A stretch of 64,000 bases of DNA from Lepidostoma basale (Eukaryota; Arthropoda; Insecta; Trichoptera; Lepidostomatidae). The stretch spans positions 186,001-250,000 of the forward strand of contig JAHDVF020001510.1 of the NCBI GenBank assembly GCA_022606425.2, in the 5' to 3' direction. Below the pieces are notes generated by a model. It had not been told where the DNA came from, did not search any database, and was given only the letters and a program-made list of their open reading frames with translations. Below are positions 29,631-39,375 of this stretch, one piece after another. How positions within the stretch are numbered: the stretch's first letter is position 1; every line of letters starts with the position of its first letter. Made by a program: the position numbers and the translations under genes.

Positions 29631-29669
29631 ACACCTGATGATGGAGGTATCCTCCGAAACATGTCGTGT
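29631..29669 (+). ncRNA. Hammerhead ribozyme-like motif (HH-b), best copy
   Basis: Helix I ACAC (29631-29634) with GTGT (29666-29669). Core CTGATGA at 29635-29641, one extra T (29642), helix II GGAGG/CCTCC (29643-29647, 29651-29655) with loop TAT. GAAAC is at 29656-29660, loop AT, and GTC at 29663-29665. Predicted cleavage after C29665. All core bases match the hammerhead consensus except the inserted T; helix III is only two pairs, as in minimal type I motifs described for Penelope-like elements. Confidence 0.7.
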
Positions 29670-29710
29670 TTTTTTTAAATATTTTGTGGATTAAACAAGG
29701 TTATTTTCAA

Positions 29711-29955
29711 TTTCCTAAGTATATTACTATGGAATTCCACCTTAGCGTTCAATAAATTAAATACACTTTGTATTTATACAACACAATTTTATTTATTTAT
29801 TAAATAGTTCAGATTTCACATCTAAAAAATACATTTTTCAATAGAAACATGTGTATTTGTATGTTTATGAGATTAAATAAATAAATAAAATGTAAGTTAT
29901 GTTTAAAAACATTTTTTTTTAAATTTGTTTATATTAGAGAACAATTTGAATTCTT
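29711..29955. other. HH-b flank and AT-rich spacer
   Basis: atggaattccac at 29729 is the HH-b 3' flank; the remainder is AT-rich without features. Confidence 0.4.
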
Positions 29956-29959
29956 TAAT

Positions 29960-30080
29960 TTATCACTCATTCTTACCATGTGTCTAAACCATCTAAATGA
30001 TCCACTCATTATTTAGTTCATAGCACTCTCATTTGCACATTAATTTGTCTATTATACTTTCACCCTTCTTCATCCAGCCA
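29960..30080 (-). mobile_element. LINE-A internal fragment
   Basis: Degenerate WFRHMVRM, MNYIMSGSF-like block on minus, with part of the upstream segment. Confidence 0.5.
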
Positions 30081-30617
30081 AATAGGCAATATGTAATATT
30101 TTTCAAAATTCAAAAACGTTTGTAAAAAAAAAAATTAACATCATAACAATTTTCAAGTGAAGAATTATGATGTACGTACATAGAAATGTTTTAGACGCAC
30201 GGAATGAATTAATTGAGAAATTATATGTCTTTGTGAACTATGTATGACGTAAAGTGTCAAAAATCTTGTAGCTCTTCTCACCGGCATCACCGAAAACTGG
30301 TTTATTCTGCACGCAGTGAGATAAAACAGTCAAAACATAAAGATGAATAATCTTAAAGACATCGGAGTTCCCTAACAATCCACTAAGAGTGTGAAGTTAT
30401 CACGATTCACATATCGTTTTAATATGCTCTCCAAGTATGCAGTTCACTGCCCGAACGATGTAGTGAAACTTAAAAGTACCGCATTCTGATATTAATAGCC
30501 CTCATATTAATTTCACATAGTCAAGCTAGCTACGGTTATACCAAAGAGGCATTATTTATAGAAAACGTTTCTTAAAGATGACATATTAACACCATAAACT
30601 GGGGCAAAAGAAAGTTT
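30081..30617. other. No gene recognised
   Basis: AT-rich on both strands, with no frame over 60 codons and no repeat known from elsewhere in the window. Confidence 0.4.
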
Positions 30618-30740
30618 TTAACAACAACAACAAACCGTCACATAGTTTCTCAGAGAGGTTGAGCAGAGATAACGGACCGCCACACTAATCCATCCTGACA
30701 CATCTCTCTAGCTTCCTCCACATTCATACACGCACGTCGA
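30618..30740 (-). mobile_element. LINE-A3 3' terminal fragment
   Basis: (TTG)n tail (aacaacaacaacaaacc on +) and about 100 bp of terminal block. Confidence 0.75.
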
Positions 30741-30744
30741 AGGC

Positions 30745-31000
30745 CTCCGTTGAGATGGACCGATAATATTGTCAAAAGGGTTGGAAAATCTTCGATACAA
30801 AGGGGGCAGGATAGAGACGAGTGGGGCAAATTGGAAGAGGCAAATATCCAGCTAGAAGGCTAGCAAAGAAGAAGAAGCGCGGTGAATTTTGTAGGATTTC
30901 AAAGAGTTGGGCATCCTCCTGCCCGCTGGACCGACGATGTTATTAAGATTGCTGGACAAGAGTAGCGATGGATAGGGGGCAGTGGCGTGCTTTGATAAGT
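30745..31000 (+). mobile_element. Two LINE C-terminal fragments in tandem
   Basis: 30745-30870 reads PPLRWTDNIVKRVGKS, QDRDEWGKLEEA and a short (GAA)n tail. 30880-31000 reads VGHPPARWTDDVIKIAGQE. Both are the RP..RW.DD....AG block of RTE-like LINEs from related but different copies. Confidence 0.65.
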
Positions 31001-31009
31001 AAGATGATT

Positions 31010-31496
31010 AGGTTTTTTTATTGCGTATGTCTTAACAATCAAAAAGATTGTTTTGATTATTAGACGCTAGATGGGGAATTAAGAAGTTGAGTGCCCTTAT
31101 GATATGAAGATGGCCGTAGGAGAGGCTGTAGGAGAGGCCCGGGTGTCAGGGGCGGTGCGATGCGCGATCTGTGTAATTGTAACGAGCTTTATGGGCTGTT
31201 GGCACGCTCCGTGAACAGACCAAAAGCCGACAGAGTCGAAGACTATAAGTGGATAATTCATATTACATCTTTTTTCTTCACATTAACACTGCAGGATTAA
31301 GTTTGCTCAAAATTACATTTAACCTCCCCCATGAAAGAGAGACGGGCCTAGGGATTGTATGAACTAGGCTGACGAAAGGCCGCTGCTGCGTCCTATAATA
31401 ACTTAAGATAAGCGGTGGGATTTCCTCTATTTTTCCTTATTTAATTAAAGACCGTGGAATTCCGCAAAACAGATTTATTATCAATCAAAACACTGT
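31010..31496. other. No gene recognised; GC-richer repeat-like patch
   Basis: 31080-31230 and 31320-31410 are GC-richer with interrupted frames. No match elsewhere in the window. Confidence 0.3.
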
Positions 31497-31900
31497 ATTA
31501 TGGGCTATGCAGCTTCGAGTCACATACAAAAACTCCAAATCCTGCAAAATAAGGATATCCGTTTATCGCTTGGTAAGCCTTCATGGACCAGGATCACACA
31601 ACTGCACCTAGAATCGGGAATCCTGATGATAGATGAATTCATTCTGAAACTTGCCGAACGTTTTTACAAAGGACTCCCTTCACATCCTAACCCCACAATA
31701 AAAGACCTCTCAAATTACGACCCAAACACCTCCAGCCACCACAAGCGCCCAAAATCGATCCTCCTTCAGAGGAACACTCCGGGCCACACAAATCATGCCC
31801 CGCATAAACTAACAACCCACCAAATCACCTTCCAACAATGTTCCCATCAGACGTAAGAGGAATAGCCACATGAGCTGAACCTCTGTAAGCCAGAAGATCC
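31497..31900 (+). mobile_element. Jockey-like LINE C-terminus
   Basis: Frame 31500-31856 begins MGYAASSHIQKLQILQNKDI, then LGKPSWTRITQLHLESGILM and EFILKLAERFYKGLPSHPNP. The GYAA..HI.KLQ..QNK.IR block is characteristic of Jockey/I-type RT proteins downstream of the RT domain. 5'-truncated; no tail seen. Confidence 0.8.
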
Positions 31901-31924
31901 AAGTCCAAGATACGAAAGAATTTA

Positions 31925-32133
31925 CTAACCAACTAACTAACCATCACTCCGCCTTCTCGAAAGGGTATGCAGAAAGAATATACTGCCACACTTTTTTTTC
32001 TACCAAACTTCCCTCGATTCGTCAACATTTATACGTCGTGTCATGCACGCACGTCGATTTCTCCGACTCCTCGCGTGTCTGACATTCAATATTTAATTTC
32101 TTTGATCGCGCCACGTTTTCCTCACTTTACGAA
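31925..32133 (-). mobile_element. LINE-A1 3' terminal fragment
   Basis: Tail accaactaactaacc and terminal block back to KTWRDQ. Confidence 0.8.
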
Positions 32134-32184
32134 AGAATTATGTTTTTGATAAACTCAAACAATTCTAATACTGTAGAGTCCCAA

Positions 32185-32240
32185 AAACCTGAATTAGCGA
32201 TGATGAAGGTACGCCACCTTCGAAACATGTCGACATAAAT
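32185..32240 (+). repeat. Degenerate hammerhead-type repeat
   Basis: GATGA-T, helix AAGGT/ACCTT, CGAAAC, ATGTCGACA. The CTG of the core is not intact. Related to HH-b by layout. Confidence 0.4.
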
Positions 32241-32254
32241 ATAATGTGTTATGA

Positions 32255-32560
32255 TTAATAAAAATTAATATATTGTACACCCATTTGACTTGTGTCGCTT
32301 TCGGCTTGGGTTGTCTCACGTATGCATATTGTTTCACGGCGAGATTGTACAAAGAGCCATTCTGTCCCGTTACGGTCCGTACTCCGGGAAATTGACCGGA
32401 GCTTAGCAGTAGCGAACCAACCCATGACGGGAGCCTTCTCGTGAAAATTAATCATTCAAGATCAGAACGCCGAGATAAGGCGAGACGAGAGCCCGCGATG
32501 TGTTCTAAATTTGAATTATTTCGATATGAAAAATATTCCATTTGCGCATGGCACCATAAA
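32255..32560. other. Unassigned GC-richer patch
   Basis: 32270-32490 is GC-richer; a 66-codon minus frame (32255-32455) lacks splice support. Possible regulatory or unidentified exon. Confidence 0.2.
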
Positions 32561-32639
32561 ATTTCAGCAAAAAAAATATATATAATTGTTTGTTGTGGAT
32601 TCACATTCTAATAACTTTGTACGAGTATGATAGAATAAA

Positions 32640-33026
32640 ACGTTGTATGATAGAATACCGAACGATGAAATAAGAAAGAAATGTAAGGCAGATGACTGCA
32701 TCATGAATAAAATTAAAAAAGGATCCCTGAGATGGTTCGGACATATGGAAAGAATAGATGAGAGTAGAATGGTTGAAAAGTTGTACACAAGCAGCGTGAG
32801 TGGGAAAAGAAGCCGAGGACGACCGAGGAAAACATGGCATGACCAAATTAATCAATTACTAAAAGGCGGCCACATTCGAAGTCGGAATAATCGACGTGCG
32901 TGCATGGTACGATGTATGAATGTAGAGGAAGCCCGAGAGGTATGCCAGCACAGGCCAGTGTGGCGATCCATCCTCTCTGCCTACCCTTCTGGGGAAATCG
33001 CGTGATGGTTAGTTAGTTAGTTAGTC
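32640..33026 (+). mobile_element. LINE-A2 3' end, well preserved
   Basis: Frame 32643-33005 contains MYDRIPNDEIRKKCKADDCI, KKGSLRWFGHMERIDESRMV, RGRPRKTWHDQINQLLKGG, RSRNNRRACMVRCMNVEEAR and WRSILSAYPSGEIA with a stop. The (TTAG)n tail follows. It can serve as A2 reference. Confidence 0.9.
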
Positions 33027-33039
33027 AGTTTATATTTTT

Positions 33040-33164
33040 ATGTATCGAAGCAACGCATGGAACTAGCAAAAGAAGGATGAAAGTAAAATAAAATCAGTAA
33101 AAATGAGATCTCTTAGACGAGTGTTTGTAAAATCGGTGTATGATAAGAGTGTCGAATGAATATA
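33040..33164 (+). mobile_element. LINE-A1 fragment
   Basis: Degenerate MYRSNAWN, MRSLRRVFVKSVYD block; truncated at both ends. Confidence 0.6.
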
Positions 33165-33167
33165 TAA

Positions 33168-33322
33168 AATCAAATCAAATCAGTTTATTTACTAAAAAGA
33201 CATTACAAACAGCGTAATGTTTATGGCATTTATTGAGTACAGGTAAAATATAATAATAATACAACATAATACCATTTGAGATGGTTCGACATTAGGAAGA
33301 CAAAATACTTTACGAATATCTC
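33168..33322 (-). mobile_element. LINE-C 3' end
   Basis: Tail aaatcaaatcaaatcag on + (i.e. (GATTT)n), then the UTR and the end of the C-terminal block, on minus. Confidence 0.75.
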
Positions 33323-33324
33323 CC

Positions 33325-33672
33325 AATGTCGACCCCCATATTATAACAAAACAACATGGGTTCAAGAAGGGGCGCTCTACTGAAATGGTATTCACAAAAT
33401 ACATAACAAGGGCCTTGGATAGTGGTCATCAAGTTGACTGTTCATATAATGATTTCTCAAAGGCCTTTGATACTGTGAACCACGACATTCTGATAGCAAA
33501 GCTATCTCAAATTGGATCCTCTTCTCAGTTAATTATGTTTTTTTATTAGTTACCTCGAGGTTAGAAAACAATTCGTCTCATACGGAATTTTTCAATCGGA
33601 ACCTTTTCTTGTAAATTCAGAGGTCCCACAAGGTTCAAACCGAGGGCCACTCCTTTTCACCATCTTCATAAA
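33325..33672 (+). mobile_element. LINE reverse-transcriptase domain fragment
   Basis: Plus strand reads HIITKQHGFKKGRSTEMVF, then YNDFSKAFDTVNHDIL, a stop, then YLEVRKQFVSYG and PQGSNRGPLLFTIFI. These are the RT finger/palm motifs QHGF..GRST, F.KAFDTV.H..L and QGS..GPLLF. The YADD box is not reached. Abuts the antisense LINE-C end at 33168-33322. Confidence 0.75.
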
Positions 33673-34175
33673 AAGTGAATGCGGTGCGAATAAAAGTGTT
33701 ATGAACAAAATAATGAAAGGATCATAAAGATGATTTGGACATATCGCACGCTTAATAGAACACTGGTTTAACTCAAAAAAGCAAGTTTTGCTCAATCTGA
33801 CATGAGTCGGTGTTTTAACAAAAACAGTCGAAAAACACGTACGAATGGATAGCGTTAACATTGTGAAAAATAGATGGATAGCGTTAACACAAGCCTCTGT
33901 CTAATGTTAACTCAATTATGACCTAAACCATAATCGGTCAGTTTACTATTAAGCTTGCGATATTGAAAGAATGAATATGTTAACGATGTAAATGGAACTA
34001 TAAATAGAGAAATATTGAATGCTGGCCACGTGAATGGTCGGAGAAATCGACGTGCGGGCAAGACACGATGTATGAATGTTGAATATCGAGAGAATAATGT
34101 CAGGAAAGAACAGTGTTGCGGTCCATTATTTCTGCCTGCCCCTTCGGAGAGACGGTTTGATGGTCAGTTAATTAG
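33672..34175 (+). mobile_element. LINE-A1 fragments around non-repeat DNA
   Basis: 33672-33745 is an SECGANKSVMNKIMKGS block. 33965-34175 resumes at a VNDVNGT-like segment through the terminal block to a degenerate TTAG tail. About 220 bp of unrelated sequence (33746-33964) lies between. Confidence 0.65.
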
Positions 34176-34239
34176 TTATATATACACGTTGAAAGTATTA
34201 GAATCATGTGACAGTTTAGGCTGATATGATATTGTGATT

Positions 34240-34500
34240 GTTTGTTTTTTCCCCTTGAAATTTCCGTGATCTCACTGCCGATCCGGCCGGAAGCGTTGAC
34301 CTTCCTCGCTCCACGCAACCGGAAATGGCTCATTCCGAATTTGATTTCCTCCATTGTTGCTATTGTCGGTCCCATCTTTGGCTCTTTCTCTCAGCTGACG
34401 TTTGTTGATGACACCGGGCGCTCGACCGGCACGTTGTTAACCCGTGCGGGTAATCCGCGAACATTCCACCAAGGGACAAGGCATGTCGTTTGGAATCTAT
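34240..34500. CDS. Unrecognised GC-richer ORF region
   Basis: Plus frame 34242-34508 (MFFPLEISVISLPIRPEALT, LISSIVAIVGPIFGSF) and minus frame 34172-34375 (MGPTIATMEEIKFGMSHF) overlap in a patch of coding-like composition outside recognised repeats. I cannot decide strand or family, and a conserved non-coding element is also possible. Confidence 0.25.
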
Positions 34501-34514
34501 TCAACTAAATCCTA

Positions 34515-34715
34515 CTATTATTATTATTATTTTGTTGAATCGCTATTTTCATCGTAACGAAAAATCTATGTAAATAGTATAGCTATCATATTGATTCTCA
34601 TCACATTTGATAGGTAGCTAATCTATCGCCATTTTACTGTCACGAGAATTCTACACCAGACCGTGTGACTTTCGGTGATGCAGTCGTAGAACTTGCCAAT
34701 TGGCCATGAAGGTCT
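34515..34715 (-). mobile_element. SINE S1
   Basis: (AAT)n tail, body (gtcacgagaattctacacc on +) and a worn head; the A box is mutated (ttggccatgaagg on +). Confidence 0.65.
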
Positions 34716-34717
34716 AT

Positions 34718-35005
34718 GGACATAATAATAATTAGGCTAATTTGTATTGCGCCATTTTCGTTAATAGCTCACCTCAAGGGCGCTTTGACAGTGTTTTTAG
34801 TCATGAGAGCTGCATGTGACACAAGCAATCAGATAACCGTTGTTTACATATTATGGGATATTTTGAAAAGGTGGGTTTTTAGGTGAGATTTAAAGTCTGT
34901 CGGATTGTCAATGCATCTGAGGCGTGCAGGGAGCATATACCAGGCGGACGGACCTTCCACTGCGAAAGCCCGATCTCCGAATTTTGTCCGTGGGTTGCGC
35001 TTTGA
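34718..35005 (-). mobile_element. CR1/L2-like LINE 3' end
   Basis: Tail and UTR (cacctcaagggcgctttg) then NPRTKFGDRAFAVEGPSAWY, MLPARLRCIDNPTDFKSHLK, THLFKIS on minus. Belongs to the same subfamily as 48618. Confidence 0.8.
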
Positions 35006-35009
35006 AGCA

Positions 35010-35335
35010 AGGAATAGAATGACTAAATAAAAATCCACGTTATTTATTCTTCATCTTCGCTATAGACCTATGTGATTAATTCTGCCTAGGGTTGCTCCTC
35101 CTGTGAGGTAGATTCCAAACTGTTCTTCTATTTGTTAAGAGGTCTACCACGGGGAATAGTCCTTTAGACATACCTTAAATGTTCCATCTGAGATTTTCCA
35201 TGATTTTTTTAGGTGTAAGTCAAATGTCGAAATATATTGTTTATACAGTTTATAACACCTGATGATGCCAACATTAATATGCGAAACCGATGTTACGACA
35301 TTCTCATAAAAATTAATAAATATATGGGATTTCAT
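35010..35335. other. HH-a relic in AT-rich DNA
   Basis: 35252-35300 carries acacctgatgatgccaac followed by a broken helix and gcgaaacc. The rest is featureless. Confidence 0.4.
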
Positions 35336-35339
35336 CTAA

Positions 35340-35501
35340 AACTAAGTAACCATCACGCCGTCTCCCGGAGGGGTAGACAAATATAATTGACCGCCACAGT
35401 GTTCTGTCCTGACATACTCATCTCGTTCCTCTACATACGTATATCGTGTCATGCAACCATGTCGACTTCTCCGACTCTTTACGTAGCCGACATTTAATAT
35501 T
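35340..35501 (-). mobile_element. LINE-A 3' terminal fragment
   Basis: Degenerate tail, then the terminal block; 'gtagccgacatttaatat' marks the A1 side. Confidence 0.65.
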
Positions 35502-35762
35502 ATAAAATAACTTAAATTAAACCCTGTTTCAAATGGAAACTAAGGTATCAAAATAAATAATTGCGTCTTTGAGTAATTGCTCGGCGGATTTGGGTGATTG
35601 CTGCATTGTCTGCGAGCGTAGGATGGTACGGTATTTAATCTTTGGTAATTACTTAGCCTCTAGGTTTTGGCTGGAGTAATTATTTTAAAAAATCATCCTA
35701 CAACGATCTAAATAAAACATTCCACTCTGTTGTTGTTATTGGGATTCATCATTCTTCCGAGA

Positions 35763-36377
35763 TCCCAATGTGCTCAGAGTCCTATACAACGCATTGGTTC
35801 GGAGCAGACTACAAAATGGTTCTGTGATATGGAGTCCTCCTCACGAGGCGAGATATTGTGTCTGAGGTATCTCTACATGAGGGAGTATGGTAGTTATCCG
35901 TGGCTCTATCCCACGGAATTTCTGTTAGGAATGCTTGGAACCAATTCATTACAGCTTCGAAGAGATCTCATTACCCATTTCTTTAAATTAATCAGGGGAT
36001 ATTTCGAGAACTCGGCCGTGCTAGAGGATGTTGGGCTTTTTGTCCCTGATAGATTTCTCCGACAGCGACAGCACAGATTGTTTTACCGACCACCAGAACC
36101 AATCTGCCTCTGGTGACACCAGTGGGAAGAGAAATTAGTCTACTGAACGCGGTCTCCTCGGAGATCGACGTCTTTCATATTAGTGAAGGTACGTTCAGGA
36201 GTCAAATCCTCTTGACTTTAGAAAGTATCTTGTCTTCCTAATGTCGAACCATCTCTAATACGTTCTTGGGACTATGTTGTATTTTTATAATATTTTATCT
36301 GTACTCAATAGATGCATTAAACATTTTCCTGTTTGTAATGTCTTTTGAGTTAATCAACTGATTTGATTTGATTTGAT
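35763..36377 (+). mobile_element. LINE-C 3' end, about 600 bp
   Basis: Starts in a VLYNALVRSRLQNGSVIWSP segment (RT thumb), then LCLRYLYMREYGSYPWLYPT, EFLLGMLGTNSLQLRR, FFKLIRGYFENSAVLEDVGL, FVPDRFLRQRQHRLFY. A frameshift at the PPEPICLW end is followed by EIDVFHISEG. UTR and (GATTT)n tail at 36350-36377. The most informative LINE-C copy. Confidence 0.85.
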
Positions 36378-36714
36378 ATCGTGTTACACACAAATGCATT
36401 AGTGACAATCATTATGTGAAGTGATCAAAACTCAAAAACGCGTTTTTTGTTCCGTCGAAAAAACGCAAAATATCTCAGTACCGTTTTCGTAATACGGGTA
36501 TACGACAACTTTCCCACGATAGAACCGTACGTTTAAGTTCGGTTGCTATTAATGGGTTATATTAAGCGTGTTTTTATATTACTTAACCCCCAGATAATAT
36601 CTGTTACGGCTGTTCTAAATGAAAGACTATTCGAGAAACAAATTGCTAAGATGATAATGATCCTATTTGAAAACATGCGAAGTTAATAATGCGCTGCTCG
36701 ATTGATTATGGGGT

Positions 36715-36895
36715 AACAAAAATACTGTCATATCACGCCGCTCCTGGAGGAACTTCACTGGCTTAAAATCTGGGAGCGAGTAAAATTCAAACTGTGTTTG
36801 ACAGTGTAATAGGCCCGCCACCGTATATGGAATCAGCGTGACACCCATGCCAACGAAAAGGCAATATTCACACCGATCAGTGGAAACAAGTGCAA
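36715..36895 (+). mobile_element. CR1/L2-like RT connection fragment
   Basis: Plus strand reads LLEELHWLKIWERVKFKLCL, then ARHRIW, comparable to KDLHWLKCPERIQYKLCWTV at 48972-49697 on minus. Degenerate. Confidence 0.6.
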
Positions 36896-37592
36896 ACAAT
36901 ACTGTGTTATTTATTGTTTCTTGAATTTATTGTTTTTCGTCCTACCTCAAATAACTTATTTTTGATTTATATAATATCAATTAATCAATCAAACTATTTA
37001 ATCATGGTCATGAAATAGCTTAACGAGTTCCAAGAAGCACTTTCCAATAATTCTGGACATACCCAAATAATTATTTGTTAAAAATGTATAGTCACGTAAA
37101 TTTTCGTTAATTACCATATTCTGCACAATTCACTAGTGTATATAAATAGCAACGAGCTGAAATTTCGTCACATTTGATAATGCCTTAGAAGGACGAAACA
37201 TGTAACTCCCATTAAATTTAATCTAGAAAACTGACGTTTTCGTTCGTATTAACATTGTGTTAACAATGAGGAAATATAAAAATCTGTTTTTTTTCTGAAT
37301 TAAAACACTTGTAAGAAAACGTTGATTTTCTAATTATATTAAATTTTGCAAACAATTTTTAATTGGTATTGTTAAGTCCAGAAAGTTTAAGGATTTTGTA
37401 TCAAATTCTAGTATGAATTTGATTATCTCTTGTAAGAAGTTCACGGTATCTAAAAACTAGAAGAAGAAGAAAAACAGTGTTTTAATTCATAAAAAATCGT
37501 CATGTTAATGTTCTGTTACCGGTATTCGGTCTAATTTTAAATTTCACGAGTTACATGCTTAGGCTCTTGAATTAAAAAAATATATATATGTT
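36896..37592. other. No gene; HH-e repeat
   Basis: 37168-37245 holds tgataatgccttagaagg, acgaaacatg and the gacgttttcgttcgtatt flank (HH-e). A short agaagaagaaga run lies at 37461. Otherwise AT-rich. Confidence 0.4.
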
Positions 37593-37935
37593 AAACTAAC
37601 TAACTAACTAGCTAAACATCACGCCTTCTCCCCGAAGGGGTAGGCAGAAAAAATGGACTGCCACACTTTTATTTCCTGACATATTTCTATCGCTCCTCAA
37701 CATTCGTACATCGTGTTATGCACGCGCGTCGATTTCTCTGACTCCTCACATGGCCGACGTTCAATATTTGATTTATTTGATCGTGCCACGTTTTCCTCGG
37801 TCTTCCTCTATTTCTGGTTCCATTTACATCGTTAACATACATTTATACATCGCAACATGCACGCTCGTCTTTTTTCCGACTTCGAATGAGGCCGCCTTTT
37901 ATTTGATGGTGCCACGTTTTCCTCGGTCTTCCTTT
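37593..37935 (-). mobile_element. LINE-A1 fragment joined to A2 fragment
   Basis: 37593-37838 is an A1 3' end with a long AACT-type tail. 37839-37935 repeats part of the terminal block in A2 form (cgaatgaggccgccttttat). The junction lies inside the protein region, so the two copies are nested or recombined. Confidence 0.7.
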
Positions 37936-38366
37936 AGACTTATCAGGGGATTATCAGGAGGCATCTTTTCTTCAGACTTATCAGGGGATTCTTTGAGAAC
38001 TACGTCATCTTGGAGGCTATCCATCTTTATGTTCCGGATGGCTATCTTCGACAGCGTCAGCACAGACTGTTTTATCTCCCAGCATGCAGAACCAACCTGC
38101 CTCTGGTGATGCCGGTGGGGAGAGCAATCAAACTGCTGAACATGATCGCTTTGGAGATCGATGTCTTTCATATTCGTGAAAGTACATTCAGAAGACAAAT
38201 ACTCTTGACTTTGGAGAGTATTTTGTATTCCTAATGTCGAACCATCTCTCATGCGTTCCTGGTATTATATATTCCTTATGTTTTACCTGTTCTCAATAGA
38301 TGCCTTAAACTATAAAAAATGTTTGTAATGTCTTTTGAGAAAATAAACTGATTTGATTCGATTTGA
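37936..38366 (+). mobile_element. LINE-C 3' end
   Basis: RLIRGF-like start with a short tandem duplication (acttatcaggggatt at 37936 and 37977), then YLRQRQHRLFYLPACRTNLP, MPVGRAIKLLNMIALEIDVF and STFRRQILLTLESILYS with a stop, UTR and (GATTT)n tail. Confidence 0.85.
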
Positions 38367-38369
38367 TTT

Positions 38370-38540
38370 ATTTTTAGTTCCATTTACATTGTTAATGTCT
38401 ACTTTTTTTTATACCATTTCTCAGTGAACTCGTTTCTATGGAATTTATCCTACTTTCATTCTTTTTTTACCAGCTCCAAGCTTCATTTCCATACATAAGG
38501 GTTGGCGGTATAATTCCATTATGTACTGCCATCTTTGTTA
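38370..38540 (-). mobile_element. LINE-A2 fragment
   Basis: YVNG-like start, deletion, then the NAIETSSL, SEAWSW, MAVHNGIIPPTLMYG segment. Confidence 0.6.
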
Positions 38541-38917
38541 AGTGGATTATTTCGAAGAATTTATTGTTTGCACGTATCAAGCACATAGAGTTAGAATTTA
38601 AAATCGCTATTCTCAAGCTAGTATGAACCTTGCATGCCATATAGGAGAGGTTCTGAACCCCCTGGTGCAGCAGTCGACGCATACAAATATGACCTAAGAC
38701 ATATAAGAACAGTGCCGGAGGACGATATATAAAAAATCCATTTGCATATCGTAAAAATATATTATCAATGCATATACAGGATGTCTGGTACTTGGATTGA
38801 ATTTCAATATAAATTAAAACAAACAAAATATCATGCCTTATACTCAAGGATACCCTTAAAATACTGCTGATTATACTGTCCTAATGTATTTATTGTTTCT
38901 TGAACTCCATATTAAAT
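38541..38917. other. No gene recognised
   Basis: Mixed AT-rich sequence; the minus frame 38467-38847 continues out of the LINE-A2 fragment and is a chance extension. Confidence 0.35.
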
Positions 38918-39050
38918 AGGTAACAATCGACGAGCGTGCGTGTCACGGTGTGTGAATGTGGAAGAATCGCGAGAGTTGTCAGGATAGAACAACTTGGCGG
39001 TCCATTCTCTCTGCCTAATCCTCCGGAAAAATGGCGTGATGGTTAGTTAG
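38918..39050 (+). mobile_element. LINE-A2 3' terminal fragment
   Basis: NNRRACVSRCVNVEESREL-like block, terminal segment and TTAG tail. Confidence 0.75.
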
Positions 39051-39212
39051 TTAAATAATTAATACGAATAAAAACATATGCTTTTTAGACTAAAAAAAAA
39101 CTCAATTACTAACAAATTCTTAAGAATAAAAATGTCTATCTTCTAGGAAATTTATCATATTTTAAATGGAATAACACATATTTTGACCTTCTAAAGCATT
39201 AACAAAAGTCAT

Positions 39213-39375
39213 TTGATAATGCCTTAGAACAGCGAAACATGTCGTTCCATCTAAAATATAATAAAACTCCTAGAAGACAGACGTTTTCATTCATTTTCAC
39301 AGTGACAGACGGGAATCGAACCCGGGGATCTTTTGTGTGTCAGTCGTAGATCTTGCCTCTCTGTCACGAAGATCA
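39213..39375. repeat. HH-e repeat followed by SINE S1 head (minus)
   Basis: 39213-39295: ttgataatgccttagaacag, cgaaacatgtcgttcc and acgttttcattc flank (best HH-e copy; core reads TTGATAA, so not a consensus hammerhead). 39295-39375: minus-strand S1-like head with a B box (gggaatcgaacccg on +). Confidence 0.5.

Larger units (their letters stand above)
29521..29710. repeat. Inverted pair of HH-b repeats
   Basis: Arms 29521-29606 and 29619-29704 are reverse complements, from ttgtttaatccacaaaatat through the hammerhead block to gtaaaaatat, with a 12-nt centre. Each arm carries a hammerhead, pointing away from the centre. Confidence 0.85.
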
